From Desulfotignum sp. (GTDB taxonomy: Bacteria > Desulfobacterota > Desulfobacteria > Desulfobacterales > Desulfobacteraceae): a DNA stretch of 34,820 bases. The notes below the pieces were generated by a model. It searched no databases. It saw only the letters and a list, made by a program, of their open reading frames with translations, and was not told where the DNA came from. The DNA is taken from the NCBI GenBank assembly GCA_011390615.1, contig JAABSB010000016.1, forward strand, positions 1 to 34,820, written 5' to 3'. Both the position numbers and the translations under genes were made by a program. The first letter of the stretch is position 1. Each line of letters opens with the position of its first letter. This document shows positions 26,133 through 34,387 of this stretch, piece by piece.

Positions 26133-27505
26133 TACCCTTTTTTCAAATGATTTTCCAGACGGGTGGCCATTCCTGCCAGTTTCAGGTTCAGATTCTGTGT
26201 GCTGCGGTTGGTTCTGCCTGCCAGATGGATGCTGGTTTTCCCGTCACTGACAGGCTCCACAGCAATAAGATACGACTGGTGGGACATGAAAAAGGTCACC
26301 CAGCATCCCAGTATCATGAGCACAAAACCGGCATATACATACCAGACCCCCGGGTCTTTTGTGACCTGGAGCCCGGTATAGTATTTTTTTTCAAACTCTT
26401 TGACAACAAAGGAGAACCTGCCTTTGCGCATTTTATCAAAGGTGGGAAACTGCAGGGGCAGACCGATCTGAAACCCCTCTTTATCATTCAGGGTCACTTT
26501 TCCGAAAAAAGCCTCACCCAGGTTACGTCCCCTGAAATCAAAATGGGGCAAAAACCCCTGGAGCTGAAAACTGCCTGTTTCATCCGGCAGTGTTATTGTC
26601 TCACCCACCTGCATGGTCCGGGTGATCTCCTGTCCTGTGATGTTATCTGTAATGGCCATTACAGCCGCACCGGCAGAAGTCGTTCCGTAAGAAGACTGGA
26701 AAATATTGATGCCTTTGTACCGCAAAGGATGGTTGACCCGGATATCTGTGGTCAGCGTTTCCTGTCCGTCTTCAATGATGGTCAGGTTGGATCTAAATTC
26801 TTCAGGCGCACCGGTATCATAAAATTTCACCTCAAATTCATTGCACCGTATCACAAAATCCAGCTGAACCGGTTCCCTTGTTTTGGCAGCAAATACCGTG
26901 TTTACCTGGTCTCCTTCATCAATGCGCACATTGGCCTTGAAGCCGAAAACAGACCCTATCAGTGCGCCCATCAGCAAAAGCAGCACACTGGCATGCACAA
27001 CAAAAACCCCGATGCGGGTCCACCGTCCTTTTTCGGCATACACCGTCCGGAAGTTTTCCCCTTTTTTTTTGTGCACCGGCCCCACCTGCTTTGACAGCCA
27101 GTTTTCACAGGCCGCCGTCGCAGAATCTGGAGACTGGTCCACAAAAAAGGTACATATCTTTTTGGATCGCAGAAACCGGTCCGGATTGAAACGGATCTGT
27201 TTCGGGAAAATGGTCTTCCATACAAGCGAAAGCCGTTCCACCGAACAGACGACAATGTTGATGCACAAAAGCAGCAGTAAAAACAGAAACCACCAGGCAT
27301 GGTACATATCATCAATGGAAAAGACCTGTATCAGATTATACAACCCCTTTCCATACAGGTTGATATACTGCTGCGGGGTGCCGTTCTGGAGCACCACTGT
27401 GCCGATGATGGAGGTGACAGCCAGCAGGACCAGGGTATAAACCGTCAGTTTGACAGAACAGAAAAATTCCCATATCTGCCGGGGGATAGTGTCTTGATTT
27501 TTCAC
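26132..27505 (-). CDS. resB: cytochrome c biogenesis protein ResB (Ccs1)
   Basis: It is the partner of CcsA in System II cytochrome c maturation and handles the apocytochrome. The 457-residue protein has three N-terminal helices (LTVYTLVLLAVTSIIGTVVL, WWFLFLLLLLCINIVV, IGVFVVHASVLLLLMGALIG). A large extracytoplasmic domain follows, then a last helix (WYVYAGFVLMILGCWVTFFM) and a short tail, the normal ResB topology. The start is a GTG at 27505 with a weak upstream purine tract. recD ends 40 nt upstream on the same strand, so the three may be one transcript. Confidence 0.92.
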   Translation of the reverse strand: MKNQDTIPRQIWEFFCSVKLTVYTLVLLAVTSIIGTVVLQNGTPQQYINLYGKGLYNLIQVFSIDDMYHAWWFLFLLLLLCINIVVCSVERLSLVWKTIFPKQIRFNPDRFLRSKKICTFFVDQSPDSATAACENWLSKQVGPVHKKKGENFRTVYAEKGRWTRIGVFVVHASVLLLLMGALIGSVFGFKANVRIDEGDQVNTVFAAKTREPVQLDFVIRCNEFEVKFYDTGAPEEFRSNLTIIEDGQETLTTDIRVNHPLRYKGINIFQSSYGTTSAGAAVMAITDNITGQEITRTMQVGETITLPDETGSFQLQGFLPHFDFRGRNLGEAFFGKVTLNDKEGFQIGLPLQFPTFDKMRKGRFSFVVKEFEKKYYTGLQVTKDPGVWYVYAGFVLMILGCWVTFFMSHQSYLIAVEPVSDGKTSIHLAGRTNRSTQNLNLKLAGMATRLENHLKKG

Positions 27506-27545
27506 TTTGTTTCTTTCATTGTCAGGTTATGCTGCCTTCACAAGG

Positions 27546-29264
27546 TCAGCAGCACTGTTTTTTTAGTTCACGGTCCAGCAGGTGCGGCAGGTGTGAGGTA
27601 TTCTCCAGGGACAGGTCCATAGCCTCTTTGATAACATCCAGACGGCCCACAATTATCGCTTTCTGCCTGGCCCTTGTTACCCCGGTATACAGCAGCTGGC
27701 GGGTGACCACCCGGGACAGCTGGTCCGGGATTACTATCAAAACCGTATTAAACTCTGAACCCTGGCTTTTATGGATGGTCACGCCAAAAGCTGTTTCATG
27801 GGAGGGCAGATCCAGATAACGAAATTTTTTCACCATACCGTCTTCCATTGTGAAACCGGCTGTCAGGATACCTTTTTGGTCCAGAACAACCCCTGTATCT
27901 CCATTAAAAAGCCCCCTGGTATAATCATTTGCAGTAATCATGACCAACTGTTTTAAAAACCGCTCCCTTATACCAGAATCAAAAACCCTGCGCAAAATCT
28001 TTTCACAAAGATGATTAATTTGTAATGTTCCATATTCCCCTTTTTTGTGGGCACATAAAATTCTGAAATCATCCATGGCAGCAAGAGATGCTGTCAGGCC
28101 CTGCTGATGCATGAACCCGGCATACCCTTCTCCTATATGGGTTTCCAGTGTCCGGGCATACCCTTTTTCCGGCTGTTCAAACAGCAGATCCGGGTACCGG
28201 TTTTTTGTGAGAATTTTTGTCACTTCAGCAACATCATTCTTCCGAATGGCATTGGCCAGATTCTCAATGCCTGTTTTGCCCCCGGATCTGAAGTTATAGG
28301 CCAGAAAAACCACACGTTTTTTCAGGGCATCTGTCCGGCAGATATCACTGAACACCGCCCCGGCCTGTACCGGAGACAACTGGTTTTCATCCCCCAGAAG
28401 AATCACCCGGGCATCCAGGGGAATGGCTTCGAACAACCGGGTCATCAATGCCATGTCAATCATGGATGCCTCGTCAACAATCACCACATCTGCGGCAAGC
28501 AGGTTGTCTTTTCCATGAACAAACCCGGGCTGGTTCTTTTTTGGAATCAGCACTGAATGGATGGTGGCCCCGTCCTGGAGGCGGACCGCGGCCTTTCCTG
28601 TGGGAGCGACAGATAAAAACCGCGGCATGGGCAGACCATTTGCTGCTGCATGATCCTGGATCACCTGTCTGATGACTCTGGAAATATGGGTTTTGCCGGT
28701 GCCCGGTCCCCCTGAAATCACCGTAAAATTACTGGAAAATGCCGTGATGATGGCTTTTTTCTGGTGCTGGACATGATCAGGATGCTGCCCCTTGAAGGTC
28801 TCGTCCACTGCCGCCTGAACAAATTTTTGGTCCAGGGGCAGCGGGCGGGACCGCATGCGTTCAGACAGGGCCTGCACCAGGCGGTGCTGAAAATCATGGT
28901 ATTTGGACAGGTAAAGACAGCTGTCAGCATCCAGAATCAGCGGAAAACAAAGGCTGTTTGTATCTTGTGGTTTTCCCACCATGGCGGATGATTCCAGCGC
29001 CTTTATCCAGACAGCAAATGCCGGCAGCTGCACCGTATCTTGAGGATTTTCTGTGAGACGTATGGCTGTGCCTGATATTTTTTTGATATCCAGGCAGATT
29101 TTTCCATCAGCCAGTTCCCTGGAAATCAGGGCGCAGGAAACCGGCATCAGGTCATGGTCATGGGGAAAAACAGCTGCCATGCTGAGGGCAAAATAATAGT
29201 CCAGGTGTGTTATCACACCATGTTCATGCAGTCTGTGCAGCCAGGGAAACGCTTTTGGGGTCAT
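27546..29264 (-). CDS. recD: exodeoxyribonuclease V alpha subunit RecD (SF1B helicase)
   Basis: RecD is the 5'-3' helicase of the RecBCD repair nuclease. The 572-residue protein (E. coli 608) shows Walker A GGPGTGKT with Lys191, SVAPTGKAAVRL (Ia), VVIVDEASMID (II), LLGDENQLSPVQ (III), FGVTIHKSQGSEF (V) and LLYTGVTRARQKAIIV (VI). The N-terminal part matches the RecB-contact domain of RecD and not the longer RecD2 extension. No recB or recC is next to it in the window. Upstream there is only a terminator of the preceding gene, so recB/recC would have to be elsewhere or the protein acts alone. Confidence 0.9.
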   Translation of the reverse strand: MTPKAFPWLHRLHEHGVITHLDYYFALSMAAVFPHDHDLMPVSCALISRELADGKICLDIKKISGTAIRLTENPQDTVQLPAFAVWIKALESSAMVGKPQDTNSLCFPLILDADSCLYLSKYHDFQHRLVQALSERMRSRPLPLDQKFVQAAVDETFKGQHPDHVQHQKKAIITAFSSNFTVISGGPGTGKTHISRVIRQVIQDHAAANGLPMPRFLSVAPTGKAAVRLQDGATIHSVLIPKKNQPGFVHGKDNLLAADVVIVDEASMIDMALMTRLFEAIPLDARVILLGDENQLSPVQAGAVFSDICRTDALKKRVVFLAYNFRSGGKTGIENLANAIRKNDVAEVTKILTKNRYPDLLFEQPEKGYARTLETHIGEGYAGFMHQQGLTASLAAMDDFRILCAHKKGEYGTLQINHLCEKILRRVFDSGIRERFLKQLVMITANDYTRGLFNGDTGVVLDQKGILTAGFTMEDGMVKKFRYLDLPSHETAFGVTIHKSQGSEFNTVLIVIPDQLSRVVTRQLLYTGVTRARQKAIIVGRLDVIKEAMDLSLENTSHLPHLLDRELKKQCC

Positions 29265-29370
29265 TACCGGAGTTTCCTGAAAATTGTGGTGATGCTGTCA
29301 TGGCAGCAGGTATTTTTACAAGAAATGAAAATGGGGAGGGTCCTGCAGGGGAAAATGCCATTGCATGCAA

Positions 29371-29402
29371 ATAAAAAGACACCTTTTTTACAAGGCGCCT
29401 TT
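29371..29402 (-). terminator. rho-independent terminator between the Arg-rich gene and recD
   Basis: On the minus strand AAAGGCGCCTT pairs with AAGGTGTCTTT (two G-U pairs) around a 6-nt loop, followed by TTTTAT. It lies 16 nt after the stop of the Arg-rich gene. The rest of 29265-29417 holds no convincing gene; a promoter for recD must lie in the 106 nt to its left. Confidence 0.7.
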
Positions 29403-29417
29403 ACAATTTTAACAGGA

Positions 29418-29708
29418 TTATCTTGAATAGGTAGGGTATACAGCAGATCCTCTTGTGGATTTTCTTCTGTCACCAGACACATTCCGTCTGTCCACTCCCT
29501 TTCTGCGGTTATTTTCAAAGGAAAGTTCCACAAAAATGCCTTCCCTTACACTGCTCCTTCTGTCAGCCCTGGCTTTGCGCCGGTCCCTTCTAAATTTTCG
29601 GGTAACGGTTCTTCTCCGCTCGGAAAATCCCCGTATCCTGTAAGGCGCATCAATGGCTTCGTCCTTAACCGGTAATATTTTATAATCAAATACCATGATG
29701 TTTTCCAT
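29418..29708 (-). CDS. Arg-rich basic hypothetical protein
   Basis: I do not recognise a family. The 96-residue product begins with a short ordered segment (MVFDYKILPVKDEAIDAPYRIRGF). It is then dominated by arginine pairs: ERRRTVTRKFRRDRRKARADRRSS, NNRRKGVDRRNVSGDRRKS. The repeated D-R-R pattern at roughly 10-20 residue intervals suggests binding of nucleic acid or another polyanion, but this is only inferred from charge. Two ATGs (29708 and 29696) are possible starts; the second has GGA at a suitable distance. It is the last gene before a terminator and follows the hemerythrin gene by 65 nt. Confidence 0.65.
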   Translation of the reverse strand: MENIMVFDYKILPVKDEAIDAPYRIRGFSERRRTVTRKFRRDRRKARADRRSSVREGIFVELSFENNRRKGVDRRNVSGDRRKSTRGSAVYPTYSR

Positions 29709-29773
29709 ACTTTTTTCAGATTAATAATAATCCTTTAACCTGTACATGGTATCGTCTTGTTTGATATGTAACT

Positions 29774-30214
29774 TTAATTTTTTTGCATGCTGTCTTCAAT
29801 ATAATGGTGAACTCTCAAAAACGGGACATACAATGCATCGCTGGTTTTAATGTGGTCCACAAGCCAGTTTCGCAACTCAAGTATGGTGTCCATGGTCAGG
29901 TTGTCAACATCTTCTGCGATCTCCCGGCGCAGGCTGATGGCGCTCCTGATAAACCGGCGGTGGGCCCTGGCATGGATCTCCCGGTCAGGATAATTTTTTT
30001 TTCTGAGAATTTTTTCCTCTGTTGAAAAGTACAGTTTTCCATAATCATTGATTTCAGAAATCATATTGGCTAACGCTTTGGGATCTGATTTTTTGTGTTT
30101 CAGGTCAATGAGTTCATTAAAAAGTGCAAACATTTTTTTCTGGTGGTTGTCAATTTCAGCCACATCCACACTGAATTTTGGATCCCATTCGATCTGAAGA
30201 TCGGATTTTGTCAT
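29774..30214 (-). CDS. bacteriohemerythrin-like protein with one iron ligand replaced
   Basis: Bacteriohemerythrins bind O2 at a di-iron site in a four-helix bundle. The 146-residue product matches the family along its length: EIDNHQKKMFALFNEL, YFSTEEKIL, YPDREIHARAHRRF and NWLVDHIKTSD. Ligands present are His24, Glu66, His81, His85, His121 and Asp126. The remaining position, normally His in HFxxEE, is Tyr62 here (codon TAC, clear in the sequence). This may change oxygen binding toward a different di-iron chemistry or weaken metal binding. The ATG at 30214 has GAGGAG upstream and is preferred over an extension to 30256. It lies 10 nt after the small membrane gene in the hemL-mpl transcript. 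Confidence 0.88.
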   Translation of the reverse strand: MTKSDLQIEWDPKFSVDVAEIDNHQKKMFALFNELIDLKHKKSDPKALANMISEINDYGKLYFSTEEKILRKKNYPDREIHARAHRRFIRSAISLRREIAEDVDNLTMDTILELRNWLVDHIKTSDALYVPFLRVHHYIEDSMQKN

Positions 30215-30224
30215 TCTTATCTCC

Positions 30225-30413
30225 TCAGTACTTCTTTCTTTTTCCAAACAAGGCATTACCGATAATTATGATGGAAAGCACCACCGCCAGAACCGTGGCA
30301 ATTACGATGCCCTGTTTTCCGAATTTTGGATAAATCACTTTGGGTACCAGATACATGTACAATAATATATGACACATCCCTATACAGACAAGGCGGTACC
30401 AGTTTTTTTTCAC
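30225..30413 (-). CDS. small two-helix membrane protein coupled to mpl
   Basis: The 62-residue product has two hydrophobic helices (LVCIGMCHILLYMYLVPKVIY and GIVIATVLAVVLSIIIIGNALF) and positively charged ends (KKNW and GKRKKY). No family is recognised. Its GTG start overlaps the mpl TGA in the sequence GTGA, a classic coupling arrangement. The hemerythrin gene follows after 10 nt. The tight packing supports a real gene. Confidence 0.75.
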   Translation of the reverse strand: MKKNWYRLVCIGMCHILLYMYLVPKVIYPKFGKQGIVIATVLAVVLSIIIIGNALFGKRKKY

Positions 30414-31813
30414 GGTATCATCTCAAGCAGCCTGGCATGAATATTATCGAATCCGCCGTTGGACATGACCAACACCAGATCTTCGGGTACCAGCCTGGGT
30501 ACCAGAAATGCCAGCACCTCCTGAACATCGGCAAAATGGCGGGCCTCCACCCCCAGGCTGCTGATATCTGATACCAGCTTTTCCCGGGAAAGGCGCTCGT
30601 TTTCCGGAATGTTTTTTTTCACCGAAGGATTGCATATACAAACCAGATCCGCCTCCTTAAAGGCCCGGGGATAGCTTTCCTGGAAAAAAGTGCGCATGGA
30701 GGTGTTGGTACGCGGTTCAAAAACAGCAATAACACGGCCCCTGGGATAAAATGGTTTGACTGCCCGGATGGTTTCTCTGACCGCAGAGGGGTGGTGGGCA
30801 AAATCATCCATCACCGTGATCCGGTTTTTCACCCCCCGGATCTCCTGCCGTCGCTTGATCCCGGAAAAAGAGGCCATGGCCGCCTGCACCAGGCCGGTAT
30901 CCACACCGATAATATCGGCTGCAGCTGCACAAGCCGTAAAATTCAAAAGATTGTGCACTCCCTGCAGCCGGGTTTCAATTTCATAGGATGTTTTTGGACC
31001 CTGTATCCGGGCACGGGTAAAAAAATCCTGGGGTGCAGAATCAGCTAATGACCAGTCAGCACCCTTGCCGTATGTGATAACATTTTTGGCATCATTTTCA
31101 TGGATATCCACCAGGACATCCATGAGATGGGGACTGTCTTTGCAGGCAATGACATGGCTTTTGCCTGCCACTTTTTTTACCAGGTCCGAAAAAACCTGTT
31201 TCACATGGCCCAAGTCCCTGAAAATATCTGCATGGTCAAATTCCACCCCGGTGATAATAGTAATAAATGGATCATAGTGCATGAACTTGGGGCCTTTGTC
31301 AAAAAAGGCTGTATCATACTCATCTCCTTCAATTACCATGTAATCACCTGATCCGATCCGGAAACTGGACTGGTAATCCTTGAGGATACCGCCGATCAGG
31401 AAACCTGGATCCAGCCCGGCAGATGCAAGGATATGTGCTATGATGGATGCAGTTGTGGTTTTTCCATGGGTGCCGGTCACCAGGATAATTTTTTTTCCGG
31501 CTGCAATAAACCGGTTCACAGCCTGGGGCATTGACATATAGGGAATGCCGCGCGCCATCACCGCCTGTGCTTCCGGATTATCCCGGGTGACAGCATTGCC
31601 GATAATAACAAGATCCGGATCATGGCCCAGGTTTCCGGTACCAAACCCCTCACAAAGCAATATTCCCTTTTCAGCCAGAAAATCACTCATGGGCGGATAC
31701 ACATGCTGGTCTGAACCGGTCACGGCATATCCCATTTCTTTTAAGACACAGGCAAGGGTGCCCATGCCTGTGCCGCAGGCAGCCGTCAGGTGGATCTTAT
31801 GGATGCGGGACAT
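30410..31813 (-). CDS. mpl: UDP-N-acetylmuramate:L-alanyl-gamma-D-glutamyl-meso-diaminopimelate ligase
   Basis: Mpl joins the recycled tripeptide L-Ala-gamma-D-Glu-meso-DAP directly to UDP-MurNAc, a salvage reaction of peptidoglycan turnover in the cytoplasm. The 467-residue protein has the Mpl-type N-terminus CGTGMGTLA and GSDQHVYPPMS, and the Mur-ligase P-loop VTGTHGKTTT (Lys118). It also carries the Mpl-specific EGDEYDTAFFDKGPKFMHY, DDFAHHPSAVRETI and VMSNGGFDNIH motifs. These separate it from MurC. It starts 3 nt after hemL and its stop overlaps the next small gene. It connects functionally with the MurU-AmgK-like and NamZ-like genes in this window. Confidence 0.95.
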   Translation of the reverse strand: MSRIHKIHLTAACGTGMGTLACVLKEMGYAVTGSDQHVYPPMSDFLAEKGILLCEGFGTGNLGHDPDLVIIGNAVTRDNPEAQAVMARGIPYMSMPQAVNRFIAAGKKIILVTGTHGKTTTASIIAHILASAGLDPGFLIGGILKDYQSSFRIGSGDYMVIEGDEYDTAFFDKGPKFMHYDPFITIITGVEFDHADIFRDLGHVKQVFSDLVKKVAGKSHVIACKDSPHLMDVLVDIHENDAKNVITYGKGADWSLADSAPQDFFTRARIQGPKTSYEIETRLQGVHNLLNFTACAAAADIIGVDTGLVQAAMASFSGIKRRQEIRGVKNRITVMDDFAHHPSAVRETIRAVKPFYPRGRVIAVFEPRTNTSMRTFFQESYPRAFKEADLVCICNPSVKKNIPENERLSREKLVSDISSLGVEARHFADVQEVLAFLVPRLVPEDLVLVMSNGGFDNIHARLLEMIP

Positions 31814-31816
31814 GGA

Positions 31817-33100
31817 TTAGATATCGGCCATCACCGCTTTTGCAGCGGCAATGGTTTGGGCAATATCTTCGTCTGTATGCGCCAGGGACACAAAACAGGC
31901 CTCAAACTGGGAAGGTGCCAGATAAACCCCATTTTCCAGCATCCCCCTGTAAAATGCGGCAAACCTTTCCAGGTCACAGGTTTTGGCCTCTTCAAAATTG
32001 CGCACTTTGCGGTCATTGAAGAAAAACCCTGCCATGGATCCTGCATGCCCGGTCTGAAACGGGATGCCTGCATCATCTGCTGCAGCCTGTAACCCCGTCA
32101 TAAGGGTCTGGGTCCGCAGGTGCAGGGTATCGTATACACCCTCCTCCTGAAGGGCTGTCAATGTGGCAATGCCGGCAGCCATGGCCAGGGGGTTGCCTGA
32201 CAGGGTTCCGGCCTGGTAAATGGACCCTGTCGGGGCAATCTGGGACATGATATCCCGCCTGCCCCCATAGGCCCCCACTGGCAGGCCCCCTCCAATGACC
32301 TTGCCAAAGCAGGTCAGATCCGGTGTGATGTTGAACAGTCCCTGGGCAGAATCCCTGGCCACCCGGAATCCTGTCATGACCTCGTCAAAAATCAGCAAAG
32401 CCCCGTATTTTTCGGTCTCCTGTCTCAGGGTTTCCAGAAATCCCTCTTCAGGCATCACCATGCCCATGTTTCCTGCCACCGGCTCCAGGATCACCCCGGC
32501 CACCTGATCCCCTTTTTGTTTCATCACCTGTCTGAATCCGTCAATATCATTATACGGCAATGACAAGGTGTTCTGGATAACCGACTCAGGAACACCGGGA
32601 CTGCCGGGAATACCCAGGGTGGCCACCCCTGATCCGGCCGCAACCAGCAGGGTGTCGGCATGTCCGTGGTAACAGCCGTCAAATTTGATGATGATGTCGC
32701 GTCCTGTAACCCCCCTGGCCAGGCGCAAGGCACTCATGGTGGCTTCAGTGCCGGAATTGACCATCCGCACCATATCCACGGACGGGACCATCCGGGTTAC
32801 CATGCCGGCCAGCCGGGTTTCCAGATGGGTGGGGGCCCCGAAACTGGTACCGGTTTCCAGCACATCCCGGAGGGCCTGGATGACAGCAGGCGGCCGGTGC
32901 CCCAGGATCAGCGGTCCCCATGACAATACATAATCGATGAATGCATTGCCGTCTGCATCATACAGCCGGCTTTTGTCCCCTCTTTGAATAAAAAGTGGTT
33001 TTCCGCCCACTGAACCGCAGGCCCTGACCGGAGAATTAACACCTCCGGGAATCAGTTCCCTGGCCTCGTCAAACAAGGCTGCAGATTTAGAAAATATCAT
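31817..33100 (-). CDS. hemL: glutamate-1-semialdehyde 2,1-aminomutase
   Basis: This PLP enzyme makes 5-aminolevulinate from glutamate-1-semialdehyde, the entry to tetrapyrrole synthesis (C5 pathway). The 427-residue protein shows [61 protein letters not shown] and [17 protein letters not shown] with the PLP lysine at 267 (E. coli Lys265). The ATG at 33100 has AGGGGGA 7 nt upstream; an extension to a GTG at 33118 is less likely. It leads the transcript that continues into mpl. Haem demand of the neighbouring cytochrome genes makes the location sensible. Confidence 0.96.
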   Translation of the reverse strand: MIFSKSAALFDEARELIPGGVNSPVRACGSVGGKPLFIQRGDKSRLYDADGNAFIDYVLSWGPLILGHRPPAVIQALRDVLETGTSFGAPTHLETRLAGMVTRMVPSVDMVRMVNSGTEATMSALRLARGVTGRDIIIKFDGCYHGHADTLLVAAGSGVATLGIPGSPGVPESVIQNTLSLPYNDIDGFRQVMKQKGDQVAGVILEPVAGNMGMVMPEEGFLETLRQETEKYGALLIFDEVMTGFRVARDSAQGLFNITPDLTCFGKVIGGGLPVGAYGGRRDIMSQIAPTGSIYQAGTLSGNPLAMAAGIATLTALQEEGVYDTLHLRTQTLMTGLQAAADDAGIPFQTGHAGSMAGFFFNDRKVRNFEEAKTCDLERFAAFYRGMLENGVYLAPSQFEACFVSLAHTDEDIAQTIAAAKAVMADI

Positions 33101-33171
33101 AACAGGTCCCCCTGACACCTAAATGTTGTGTCCAAAATTTGCTGAAGTTATTATTGTTTCATAAATTTTTG

Positions 33172-33201
33172 ACTATACCAAACCTCCTTCGAACGGGTCA
33201 A
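33172..33201 (-). promoter_or_regulatory. promoter of the hemL-mpl operon
   Basis: On the minus strand, TTGACC (plus 33196-33201) and TATAGT (plus 33172-33177) are 18 nt apart, each matching consensus at five of six positions. The leader to hemL is about 65 nt. Confidence 0.7.
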
Positions 33202-33234
33202 CCGGTTTGTTTCCCCCTGCTCGTGAAAAAACCA

Positions 33235-33263
33235 TTGACAAGCGGTTTTACGGCTGTTATTTT
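33235..33263 (+). promoter_or_regulatory. promoter of tRNA-Lys
   Basis: A perfect TTGACA at 33235-33240 and TATTTT at 33258-33263 have 17-nt spacing. Transcription would start about 14 nt before the mature tRNA. It is divergent from the hemL promoter, with their -35 boxes about 33 nt apart. Confidence 0.7.
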
Positions 33264-33283
33264 GCCTTTTGTTGAAATGCAGC

Positions 33284-33359
33284 GGGCCGTTAGCTCAATT
33301 GGTAGAGCAACTGACTCTTAATCAGTAGGTCCAAGGTTCGATCCCTTGACGGCCCACCA
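33284..33359 (+). tRNA. tRNA-Lys (anticodon CUU)
   Basis: The 76-nt cloverleaf is complete. The acceptor stem is GGGCCGT with ACGGCCC, and the D-arm is GCTC with GAGC. The anticodon stem ACTGA/TCAGT holds loop CTCTTAA, giving anticodon CTT, which reads AAG. The T-arm contains GGTTCGATCCC. The CCA end is encoded. A promoter precedes it and a terminator follows. Confidence 0.97.
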
Positions 33360-33367
33360 GTAATGAC

Positions 33368-33403
33368 AAAGGTTTTCAGCTTTTTGGTTGAAAACCTTTT
33401 TTT
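33368..33403 (+). terminator. rho-independent terminator after tRNA-Lys
   Basis: AAAGGTTTTCA at 33368-33378 pairs with TGAAAACCTTT at 33389-33399, an 11-bp stem with a 10-nt loop, followed by further T to 33403. It lies 8 nt after the tRNA CCA. Confidence 0.85.
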
Positions 33404-33746
33404 GTTACACTTGATATTTTAATGTGGTTTTTGAAATTCTATTCATAGCCTGGGAAAAGACTCGCATTTTTCAAATACCCTGCTCCATTACTTTGTATGC
33501 GCCGGTTTCTTCCATTGACCACCTTCCTTCAATTGGAGATTTTCCCGTTGAAATAATCGGCCCACTTGTTGGGTTTAAGGCAGTTATTGGGGATGGACTG
33601 CCCTTCATGGCCATGCCTTATCACCGTCTGGAATGCCTGTCAATATTGAATTTTTATTGTCTCCCTTGTTGGCGTTCCTGCCGTCTAACTGCTACAGAAT
33701 GCATGTAACCAAGACCCAGGCAAAGAACCTGAGAGCAAGGTATTTG
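33404..33746. other. region without a confident gene downstream of tRNA-Lys
   Basis: A 94-codon plus-strand frame covers 33424-33708 and a 47-codon minus-strand frame lies inside it. The plus frame has a protein-like stretch (LPSIGDFPVEIIGPLVGFKAVIGDGLPF) but no ribosome binding site. Its C-terminal part reads like non-coding sequence rich in Cys and Arg. I recognise no family. It may be a remnant of a decayed gene or mobile element. Confidence 0.35.
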
Positions 33747-34145
33747 ATGCATCCACACAAAGATTATATCACAGATCTTGAAAATACTTTAGCAATTTAC
33801 GATGCGGTTCCTGTCTTGAATCCAACCGTCATGAAAATACAGCAGGAAGCCACAAGAAAAGATCTCCATTTTTCTTTACTGGCAAGCCTTATCCGTAAGG
33901 ACCCGGCCATGACCAGCCAGGTTTTAAAGGTTGCCAATTCCCCTTATTGCCGGGGCATCGAAGAAGCCCGAACCCTCAAGGATGCACTGACACGGCTGGG
34001 TCAAAAGGAAATTTGTCAATATTATAATGGTCCTGATATACCAGCAGCACTTCCGGTCAAAATATCCGGTGATCCATCCATTACAAAAACAGTTGTGGCA
34101 TCACTGTGTCAATATTTTGTGGCTGAGAAGTATAATTTTTTGTAG
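33747..34145 (+). pseudogene. truncated HDOD-domain protein
   Basis: HDOD domains occur in regulatory proteins linked to signalling, and the full domain spans about 200 residues. This 132-residue frame starts at an ATG with AAGG upstream. It matches only the first half: PVLNPTVMKIQQEATRKD, LASLIRKDPAMTSQVLKVANSPY, then ARTLKDALTRLGQKEI. After about residue 90 the resemblance stops and a low-similarity tail leads to the stop codon. Most likely a deletion removed the middle of the gene and joined it to other sequence. A short genuine protein cannot be excluded. Confidence 0.6.
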
Positions 34146-34257
34146 CCAGGCATTAAACTATATGGGCTAAGGTCAACATCAGAAGCCATTCTTACACATT
34201 AAGCTATATAATATATTTTGTTGAAAATCAGCCCTTTCTGGAGTCAAGGATTATCCC

Positions 34258-34332
34258 ATGGCTGAAAATTTCCAGGGTCATTTATTTTGGGATACCATGA
34301 ATATTGTTGAGACCGGAGAAAATTTATGGTAA
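34258..34332 (+). other. 24-codon ORF, possible remnant of a small gene
   Basis: The frame reads MAENFQGHLFWDTM and ends at LW. It has AAGGA 7 nt upstream, so initiation is plausible. The LFWD stretch resembles the start of small proteins that often sit in toxin-antitoxin-like pairs, but this is a faint match. The rest of 34146-34387 is AT-rich and shows nothing I can name. Confidence 0.25.
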
Positions 34333-34387
34333 ATACAAGAATCCTAAACTGCAATTCACATAGAAGTCTATAGAAGGAAATAAATTG

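Noticed and set aside
26096-27094. 332-codon plus-strand open frame
   Set aside because: Antisense to resB, whose membrane topology and start are consistent.
29264-29533. 89-codon minus-strand frame upstream of recD
   Set aside because: It overlaps the C-terminal half of the Arg-rich gene and runs through a terminator hairpin; Cys-rich and without a ribosome binding site.
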